Source: Patiria pectinifera
Lineage: Eukaryota > Echinodermata > Asteroidea > Valvatida > Asterinidae
Direction of reading: 5' to 3'
Length of the DNA stretch: 64,000 nt
Assembly (NCBI GenBank): GCA_029964075.1
Contig: CM057149.1
Span: 32,570,900-32,634,899, forward strand
The notes below the pieces were generated by a model. The model had not been told where the DNA came from. It was given only the letters and a program-made list of their open reading frames with translations, and ran no database searches. Shown here piece after piece: positions 56,301 through 64,000 of the stretch; the stretch's first letter is position 1; the number at the start of each line of letters is the position of its first letter. Both the position numbers and the translations under genes were made by a program.

Positions 56301-59300
56301 TTGTCATTTTGACAAGTATTGCATGTTGCTGTGTTTAGCAGGCTTTCTAACCAAAATACCCTAGGGGGGCTAGGGTTAATACCAGGGCCCAATTTCACGG
56401 CGCTGCTAAGCACAAAAATTTGCTTAGCACAAAAAAAGTCTGGCTTGTGAAAGCAGGTTACCAGCCAAAACTCCACGTGATTTTCATGCTAAGCAAACAA
56501 CAGCTGAATACTAATCACGAGCAATATACATCATATGGAGTTTTGGCTGGTAACCTGCTTGTATAAGCCAGTCTTTGTTTGTGCTAAGCAAATTTTTGTG
56601 CTTAGCAGCGCCATGAAATTGGCCCCTGTAGAATGGTTGGTTGCTGAAGGCTGTCCAAAAACGTGTAATGGAATCTGGCGACCAGAATTAGAAGCCGTTA
56701 TTGCGGTGGTACCACGCTCACGGGAATGCTGCATGCGTTCTTAAAAACGAAGTGCGCTCGCATTTTGGTAATCCTATTGGTTGAAGGAGTCCGCAGTGTG
56801 TGCGTATTATCTGAGCGCAACTCCGCTAGCCTGGTGCCACTTCACAAAAAGACTGTCGCCGGAGTAGTCCATAACTACTTTTAAAAACCATTTCTTTAAC
56901 CCTAACCGCCCTGAATCCTTCAAAATCCTCTTTGCCAAGGTGGAGGAATTTGGAGGATTGCGGTTACATATGGCAAAAGTGCGTTACTGATTTTGTGGGA
57001 TGCACTTAGTCAAGGTCTTGAGCTGGACCTTGTGTTGTTTTTGCTCAGCCATGCATAAATATAGGCCTGGATTATGCTTGGAAATCCTCGGTACTGCTCC
57101 AGGATGTCACTGGCCGAGCCTTAACATATTGACAGTCACTACGGCAGGATTTTGCAGGATTCAGGCAGTGGTCACCCCTCCACAGACTATATTCAAGAAA
57201 TAATGGCGGAACTTGTAGGATTGATGCTATATGCTATTTTTCCACGAGGCCAATTGGAGAACTTTGCAGGATTGAGGCTACATCCTAGCAAAAAGGCCTA
57301 GGGTGTTAGGGTTAAAATTCTACTCAGCCGTTGCTGGCAGAAATCACGCCAGGGCCACATTAGTCTAGAAAAACAACCAGTGTGGAAACTTACAGTCAAA
57401 AATGTATAACATGTTGTTATTTTATACATTTTTTTCCCAGCTGAAAATGTAGATGTTACAGATAACTTTGACATCACGACGTTACCGACAGACAAGATAC
57501 GCAAGGTGGAGGCGGACACGTTCTGGTGTATGAGCAAGCTGCTGGACGGCATCCAGGACAACTACACCTTTGCCCAGCCAGGCATTCAGGCCAAAATCAA
57601 CTCACTCAAAGAACTCGTGCAAAGAGTCAACGGTAGGAAGCGTAGTCGGGGGTTAGAGGCGTATTAGGATCATTTGCTTTTCATGCATAACGTTCGTTTC
57701 CAATAATAACACCACTCAAAATCAAAAGAAGCATCTTTCAAAACCTAACTAGTTGAAGGAATTTTTCAACACAAAGACATTTTTTAAAATTTTGTCCACG
57801 GCATCACATTTAAGATATGGGATTTCCAGTAAAATGTGACCATTCGTATCATGAAAATGATACCAGAATAATCCCATAAGTCTCCAGGGTGGCCAAGTAC
57901 AAGGCGGGGCAGGACTTTTAACTCTTGACATTATAAAGCATGTTGTTCTAACATTGGAAGCAATGTGTGTTTAAATAAATGTTATGATAAGAGCCAGTTA
58001 TCATTGTTATGAGAGTGTTCTGATGTGTTATTTATATGCAAATGGTTTTCGTTTTGCTGAAATATCACTTATTGTGATTCGTGGCCAAAATTTTGAAACT
58101 GTGTTAAGAAGTCCATAATTCGAAAAGTATATATGCGATATGAATGATTCTTGTACCAAAAGAAAGCTTATTAATTGGGCTTTCACATCCGAGATCTGTA
58201 AAGTGCTACATGCAGAACTTCTTTAGAACAAAAAAAAAGGGGGCGACATTTGGGTTTCCTTTTTTGTTTACTCGCCCTGTAATGCGTTTGCATACCTTTA
58301 CCACAGCTCCCCTACACCACCATCTACTCAGCCACCAAGTAGAGTATCTTCAGTTCGCCTTCCGATGGATGAACAACTTGCTGATGAGGGAACTGCCGTT
58401 GAAAGGAACAATACGCCTCTGGGACACGTACATGGTGAGCATTGGTCTTGTTCCCAGACTGGATTTAGATTTTTGTTCCCCTAACTGAGGATAGGGCCGA
58501 CTGCATCAGGGGAACAGAAAAATAGTCCAGTCTTGGCCCAAGACTAGGTGAGCAGCTGAACTCTGTGTGACACATGCCCAATACGTGTAAAGCAAAAGGG
58601 ATGCTGCGAATCATTTTTCGGCAAAGTTTAAATGTGTTTTCAGGCTTTACAAACTGCAAAATGCAAATTCTGCATGTGAAATTGGTAGTTTCCTAAGAAT
58701 TCACAGTGTGTTGGAAGTATACATTGGGCTTAACTTTTATTTAAATTTAACCTTTACTTTCTTGAAATTCACTACACCCTAATGTACATGTACATGCATG
58801 CTTTTGAAGTTGTTAGTTCCTCAGAATCCCATTCTGTTGGAAGTATAAATTTTGCGTGAGTTCATGATTTGCCTTCATACATTTGTACCTTTTTTTATGC
58901 CCCACGGCGAAGCCGAAGGGGCATACTGTTTCCGCCTTGTCCTTCCGTGGGTGGGGGTGTGGGTGTGTGTGTGTGTCCGGACAAATCTTGTCAGCGCGAT
59001 TGCTTGAGAAATACTTTACATATGAACTTCAAATTTGGTTTGTGGATTGTCCTTGGTAATCCTAAGAAGCCCTTCTGCATTTTGGGCCGAAAGGTCAAGG
59101 GTCAAGGTCACAGTGGCTGAAACAATAGAAATTTTGTCAGCGCGATAACTTGAGAAATACTTTACATATGAACTTCAAATTTGGTTTGTGGATTGTCCTT
59201 GAACTTCAAATTTGGTTTGTGGATTGTCCTTGGTAATCCTAAGAAGCCTTTTGCATTTTGGGCCGAAAGGTCAAGGGTCAAGGTCACAGTGGCTGAAACA

Positions 59301-61767
59301 ATAGAAATTTTGTCAGCGCGATAACTTGAGAAATACTTTACATATGAACTTCAAATTTGGTTTGTGGATTGTCCTTGGCAATCCTAAGAAGCCTTTCGCA
59401 TTTGGGGCCAAAAGGTCAAGGGTCAAGGTCACAGTGACTAAAACAAAAGAAATTTTGTCAGCGCGATAACTTGAGAAATACTTTACATATGAACTTCAAA
59501 TTTGGTTTGTGTATTGTTCTTAGTAATCCTAAGAAGCCTATTGCATTTGGGGCCGAAAGGTCAAGGGTCAAGGTCACAGTGGCTGAAACAATAGAAATTT
59601 TGTTAGCGCGATAACTTGAGAAATGCTTTACATATGAACCTTCAAATTTGGTTTGTGGATTGTCCTTGGCAATCCTAAGAAGCCTTTTGCATTTGGGGCC
59701 AAAAGGTCAAGGGTCAAGGTCACAGTGGCAAAAACAATAGAAATATTGTCAGCGTGATAACTTGAGATATACTTTACATGTGAACTTCAAATTTGGTTTG
59801 TGGATCGTTCTTGGTAATCCAAATAGGCCTATCGCATTGGGGGTCGAAAGGTCAAGGGTCAAGGTCACAGTGGCTAAAACAATAGAAATCTAGTATTTAT
59901 TCTGAGATCATAGGGATTAGGGATTAATTCATATAAAACCTACAGAAGACACTAATGCTGTCAATGAATGTTCCATGTGACCAAGGTAAATGTATGTTGA
60001 TGTTAAAAGAGTGGTGGTATATGTATGTCATGGAAACAGTCACGGTTGCAGGGCATTTGTGTTTGTAAACACACCTGACTTGTTTTTCTTTTTCTTTAAC
60101 CCTACTGAGACCCACTTTGCGATTTCCACAACCCTAAGGGCCCATTTCAGTTCTTATCTGAGTTCCCCCTGCCTACACAAAGCAGGATTGACTGTCTGTG
60201 ACTGTTATGCAACTTGATACAGCTTTGTTTTGACTGTACGAGATTGATAAGCCAGCTGTGCCTATCAGTTACTTGCTTTTGTCTGTTGGTAAAATGTGAT
60301 TTGTCACAATGTCTACAAGAAAGATGATCTGTTGACTAGCCTGTGTATAAAGGCATGGCAGGGGATCAGTGGGGAAAGATTTCCATATACGAAGTTCACT
60401 CAACACCCTGTGTACAAACCCTATGAGATTGGACTGAAAAATTCTAAGTGTTTTCTAAGAAAATGCCTGTATTTTCTCACTGCTCAAATTGACTTTGATG
60501 ACATGAAATTGCTATCTGGGGGCTTGTTAGTCAATACAGAGGAAAATTAGTGAACTTCGCATATGGTAATCTTGCCATCAGTGGATTGATTTGTTTGACT
60601 GTTTGTGACTGTTCAGACAGCAGTAGGGTTAATAAAAGAACTGTCATTATTAAGGAAATAAAGAGATAATCATCTTCAATTACTCATCATTGTTGTTTCT
60701 GATTTCCCCTTTCAGAGCGAGCCGGAGGGTTTTGCCGTGTTCCATCTCTATGTCTGTGCTGCCTTCCTTATCAAGTTTGCCGACGCCGCCATGAAAGAGA
60801 AAGACTTCCAGGTATGTTCCTGCAGTCTATAGTCTCTCAGCTTACAGTGAAGGTTGTGGCCTATGGGGCTTTGTAGATGGGGCTTTGTAACCACTTTGGT
60901 GAGCCCCTTTGGGAGGAACACACCGCGTGTTCGTACTGGTTTGTGTGCGTATGGTGCAAAAAACAAACAACTTATTATACTACCTCCGCCTAGGAGGTTA
61001 TGTTTACACCGGCGTTGGTTTGTGTCGTGGTTGGTTGGTTAGTGTGTTTGTCTGTGAACAGGGTAACTCAAAAAGTTCTCGACAGATTTTCATAAAAGAA
61101 ACTTTTAAAGTGTGGTCCTTGGTACAAGTACAAATCGATTAGATTTTGGAAACAATTGATTCGTGCATTACATCCGTCACCTAGGATTTTATAATTCCAG
61201 ATGCACTCGTGCATGCAGACAGCCTCCAAGAGTGATTATGAATAGCCCACTACCGACACGAACATTCTTTGGGAACTAGTCAAGACAAAAATCAGAGAAA
61301 ACGGTATCGTCAGACCATACAGCGACATCGACATCGTGCATGTGCTGCCAGGCTGGTCATTAGTCTGCTCCCTTATATATTGTGCAAAATATATGGGAGC
61401 CTAGAGAGGCCACATAAAGCTTATACTCGATCGTAACCCCATCTCAAAACAAGTTAAAATTGTGCAGCAGCAGGATTCCAATCAAACCAGTGAGTGTGGC
61501 GGTTTTGAGAAAACTCAAGGAATTTTGTTTTTATAAAGTGCTGGGAACCCTGTAGTGCAGAACTAACTAGTGCCTACCAAGGAGTTTGGAAAATAAATCC
61601 AAAAACTGTTTTGTTCCTGCGTTTAGGGTATCATGCTGTTGCTTCAAAACCTACCAACAGCCAGCTGGACCAACCAAGACATCAGCCTGCTACTAGCCGA
61701 AGCCTATAGCCTCAAGTACATGTTTGCAGACGCACCCCGGCACTTGAGCCAACAGGCCAAGAAATGA
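47398..61767 (+). CDS. TBC1D22: TBC1 domain family member 22 (Rab GTPase-activating protein), right copy
   Basis: Exons: 47398-47516, 49236-49552, 50399-50593, 51811-51881, 52389-52517, 53670-53735, 55822-55936, 57441-57632, 58307-58434, 60716-60811, 61627-61767 (TGA). Total 1569 nt, 522 aa, all GT/AG. The family's N-terminal block W-K-K...L-P-G-S spans the exon 1/2 junction, which fixes exon 1; its ATG is the first in frame. Residues about 70-125 hold T-S-D-A-W, then a Glu/Gln-rich likely coiled coil; 145-200 are Pro/Ser-rich and variable. The TBC domain runs from about 225 to 470: G-Y-L-P-A-N-T (235-241), IxxDxxR finger (278-284), YxQ finger (317-319), F-W-C-M-S-K-L-L-D-G-I-Q-D-N-Y (about 361-375), R-L-W-D-T-Y near 440. 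Vertebrate TBC1D22 proteins are putative Rab-GAPs linked to the Golgi through ACBD3; that role here is inferred. Neighbours: TECR-like upstream on the same strand, CERK beyond. Confidence 0.95.
47929..48073. repeat. Tandem pair of ~65-bp perfect hairpins, right arm only
   Basis: Two successive inverted repeats, each with arms AGTCTGGTTCCCAGACCAAA... / ...TTTGGTCTGGGAACCAGACT and a short loop (CAGGAATAGTC, CAGGAGTAATC). The stem start is shared with the core hairpin of TTAA-family 2. Confidence 0.85.
48475..48669. mobile_element. CAGGGGTGTGA MITE, 195 bp, right arm only
   Basis: Ends CAGGGGTGTGA and TCACACCCCTG, flanked by AGTTTG on both sides (48469-48474, 48670-48675). The left arm has one AGTTTG (20213-20218, minus). 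The interior is built of 'cagctttaaagctg' and TTTTCAGCTG repeats. The end resembles hAT termini. The same end occurs at 16700-16711. Confidence 0.85.
50869..51276. mobile_element. TTAA-family 1 MITE, right arm only
   Basis: 408 bp between TTAA 50865-50868 and TTAA 51277-51280. The left arm shows the empty site TTAA 16686-16689 between the same flanks (AGCT / AGCTGA). It landed inside an older CAGGGGTGTGA element. TBC1D22 intron 3. Confidence 0.9.
52089..52283 (+). mobile_element. tRNA-derived SINE, family A, intact (right copy)
   Basis: Starts GGAGTCAGGTTGGCGTAGCG (A-box-like), B-box GGGTTCGAATCCCG, then GTGGGTTTTCCCCAGAATAT and a C/T-rich tail. It lies in TBC1D22 intron 4. A third copy is at 35391-35620. 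Confidence 0.8.
53885..54425. repeat. Minisatellite, ~88-bp unit (right allele, long)
   Basis: Five to six units of TTACCCTGCTAAATGCAACA, CAGTGGATTCTGTTGCATTG and CAGTGCATACCAGCCTTGGC. It accounts for most of the length difference between the arms in TBC1D22 intron 6. Confidence 0.8.
54435..54953. mobile_element. Foldback element, TCTAGAGGCTAGACGTT ends (right copy)
   Basis: Mirror of 13090-13599 with the same ends. Confidence 0.8.
56383..56628. mobile_element. GGGCCCAATTTCA-family MITE, 246 bp, right arm only
   Basis: CAGGGCCCAATTTCACGGCG and CGCCATGAAATTGGCCCCTG are the inverted ends. The subterminal TTTGCTTAGCAC and the GAGTTTTGGC / GCCAAAACTC pair make it nearly a full hairpin. The left arm has an empty site near 11241. 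TBC1D22 intron 7. Confidence 0.85.
56900..57311. mobile_element. TTAA-family 1 MITE, shared (right copy)
   Basis: Mirror of 10556-10967, with TTAA at 56896-56899 and 57312-57315. Starts CCCTAACCGCCCTGAATCC. Confidence 0.85.
57664..57755 (+). repeat. Donor-proximal intronic repeat, TBC1D22 intron 8 (right copy)
   Basis: Mirror of 10120-10210, starting 31 bp after the exon 8 donor at 57633. Confidence 0.7.
58900..59895. mobile_element. Tandem ~145-bp repeat element ending in a GC-rich hairpin (right copy)
   Basis: Mirror of 7990-8970 with the same unit number and the same internal duplication. The hairpin is at about 58901-58931. The two copies are nearly identical. Confidence 0.75.
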
Positions 61768-61879
61768 GGTCTGTCAGCCGTAGCCCTCAGCCCATCCACC
61801 GAGACACGAGCCAAGGTACCGTGTACCAGCATCTGCTCACAGACGGACATAAAACTACACAAGTTTACCTGTTAGGGCG

Positions 61880-62580
61880 GGGGCCCAATTTCATAGCCCT
61901 GCTTAACAGTTAGCAGAAAAGTTGTGCTTAGCATAGCAGACAAATGTGACCTGCCATAGCATAATGAGGAATAACCCCCACCTTTGACTTTTCACTTTAT
62001 GTACATCAAAGCGCAAATCATTGGCTTTCCAATGATACCCAATTTATTTCTGAAGCTTAATTTATTCCAAAGATATGACGCAGGAACTTCAACAGTGTCT
62101 TGCCAAGTTTCGCTAACCTCATTTCGAAAAAAAAGAGACTTGCATTCCGCCACCAGCGGCACTGAAAAATGTTCTTCTGTTTGTCCACTTTTGTAGGTAT
62201 TTTTTCCCCAACAAAAATGCAAATTTGGAATCTTGGATACCTTGGCTACTCAAAAATACAAAACAATCAATATCGATTTCGTTTTGATTTTTCTAGCATA
62301 TCCGATTTCAGGCGTCGATTACGTGAAACAAGATTTTGGGGGACATTCCTCATTTTGCCTCAGTAGGTCACAAATGTGCTATCCTTAAGCACTATTTCAT
62401 GGCTTGTGTGTGCTAACAGTAGCGCGCATGGAGATATCTGTTGTTATGTCACTAAGTTAATTTTTCCCCTGAGGTAAGCATGTCTTTTGCTTTGCGTGCT
62501 GCTTACAGTCTCAATGAAATAGACAGAGGCTGTTTTAGCAGAAATTTGTGCGCTTAGCAGTGCCATGAAATTGGACCCTG
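61880..62580. mobile_element. GGGCCCAATTTCA-family element, ~0.7 kb (right copy)
   Basis: Mirror of 5090-5797, starting about 110 bp after the TBC1D22 stop, so it may form part of the 3' UTR. Confidence 0.7.
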
Positions 62581-63270
62581 TACTTCATTGCATTCATTCC
62601 CTGCTGAATCTGTAAAACCATGGAGTGCGTGGGCGGTTTGGGGCGGTACAAGGTGTAACAGGCAGCACCGTTTTGGGCAGTACTAGGAATAATGCCATAA
62701 AGCAATTCATACATTCTGTACACTTTGTTAATAACAGCAACTGATACAAAAATGTCCGGATGCACTGACTTTGCTTGCATTTTTTTTTCATTTTCATATT
62801 TTCGAAAAATTCGGTGATACACAGTTGGTAGTCTTCTTTTTATTGTATTTTGGTATTCAAAAAAAAAAAAAAATGGGCACGTAAATTTGCCACTGTCACA
62901 ATGTTTGTGCATTGTAGGAGTGTCAAAGGCATATATCTTCATTGTGAGTACAGAACATGCCAAACGAGGCTTATGATGCCGTGGACGTGGGTGAGCATCA
63001 ACGAAAACTACTCCTGGAAGGCCGCAAAAGTCCTACTTTTCTCCTGAGTTTGTTCCCTAAAGTCCTAATCCTACTGTTCTTGTACTTATTCACCTGGGTT
63101 TGCTTGAAAGCCTGCATTAATTGTTTGAACAATTAAGATTTTCTGGTCAGTAGCTACCGCAGGTCTGGGCAGAGTTTTATAGTTCCAAAAATTTTTCTTT
63201 CGCTTATTTGCCCAGTAGATACATGGCTCAAATGGAAAAACATGCTTGCAATTGAAGACGCTTGAATTGA

Positions 63271-63596
63271 CAATGTAGTGCGCCACCAATAGTTTGCCAC
63301 GGATAGTCATTTTTCCCAGTGCATTGTGGGAAATGGTTGACAAATTCTCAGCGCGGGACATTTGAAATTGTAAGTTTTTCCGGCCAGTAGTTTCGTAAGC
63401 GTATGATTCAAGTATCTGTTTGTTCTTTTCTTTTCCTGTTATCAATATGGTGTTTTTTGTAAGGTGGCAGAATGCTATGCCCCAATCTATGACAAATTAG
63501 CTCAAGTTGTCTACAGACACTCATTCAAATGTTTTGTTGACCGTAAACTTGAAAAATGGACTCTCCATGGCAAACTCTTGGTGGCGCACTGCATTG
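63271..63596. mobile_element. MITE with ~35-bp inverted ends (right copy)
   Basis: Mirror of 4072-4404: CAATGTAGTGCGCCACC at one end and GGTGGCGCACTGCATTG at the other. Confidence 0.7.
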
Positions 63597-64000
63597 TGAA
63601 TCGCCCGAATTCCACCCCCCACCCAAAAAAAAAAGCAGAAGAAAAGGAACAAACAATATATCAACAGTTAACAACAGCTACTTTGTTTATACTTATCAGC
63701 ATTTTCTATTTTATTACATTTCAAAGAAATCATCAATACAGATTCATTTTGGAATTGTGTACAAAAGTTTGTGATTTAGAATCTCCCTTAAAGTGGGCAA
63801 AATGTCACAAAAATCAGGTTCTGGGATGGTAGAACCATTGATGGTGAAGTACGGATGTCTGGTCAGATGACGGTTGTGGAATTTCAAATTTTGGATAAAT
63901 ATGTCAGTTTGACGCTTAAAGGTAATAATACAACATTTGCTAACATCAAAAAACAAAATTACTAAATGAATGTAAGTCAATAATAGCCTCAAGCATACTG

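Larger units (their letters stand above)
40393..64000. repeat. Right arm of window-scale inverted repeat
   Basis: Mirror partner of 3617-29443. It begins at about 40393, just right of a C/G-rich element, and is still paired at the window end. It contains CERK exon 1, the TECR-like gene and all of TBC1D22, every reading frame intact as in the left arm. Together with 30001-40392 it forms one uninterrupted contig. Confidence 0.95.

Overview
The window looks like nuclear DNA of a highly heterozygous marine invertebrate, probably a deuterostome and possibly an echinoderm. The genes are split by long introns with canonical GT/AG borders. Many different short non-autonomous repeats are present: tRNA-derived SINEs, TTAA-targeting MITEs, foldback elements and tandem arrays. 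The phylum is inferred from repeat style and gene order and was not tested.

The window is a mirror image around a gap of exactly 500 N (29501-30000). The left arm (about 3617-29443, continuing to position 1 beyond the mirrored part) is the reverse complement of the right arm (about 40393-64000). The arms differ by scattered substitutions and at least ten clean presence/absence insertions. 30001-40392 is unpaired. The simplest reading is two haplotypes of one locus scaffolded head to head, not a natural palindrome. CERK shows this best: its first exon is in both arms, exons 2-3 occur only in the unpaired part, and the gene then runs into the gap.

Right-hand copy, left to right: exons 3, 2 and 1 of a ceramide kinase gene (CERK, minus strand); about 0.8 kb of shared upstream DNA; an intronless TECR-like enoyl reductase gene (plus); then a complete 11-exon TBC1D22 Rab-GAP gene (plus, 522 aa). 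The left-hand copy carries the same set inverted: TBC1D22 (minus) at 5908-21619, TECR-like (minus) at 26161-27006 and CERK exon 1 (plus) at 27815-27935. CERK and TBC1D22A are also neighbours in human, so this is old microsynteny. The last two exons of an unrecognised gene lie at 1798-2680 (plus), convergent with TBC1D22.

The rest is introns and intergenic DNA rich in repeats. Comparing the arms turns many of them into dated insertions with visible empty sites: a ~410-bp and a 514-bp family that insert at TTAA (piggyBac-like), a 673-bp foldback element with an 8-bp target duplication, a 195-bp element with a 6-bp duplication, and a SINE interrupted in one arm only. Two unrelated introns (TBC1D22 intron 8 and CERK intron 3) begin with the same ~105-bp sequence a few dozen bases after the splice donor.

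Stretches where I see nothing beyond AT-rich unique DNA or old repeat debris include 2690-3320, 14100-15250, 24500-26100, 28000-29100, 33040-33870 and 38210-39890, with their mirror positions.
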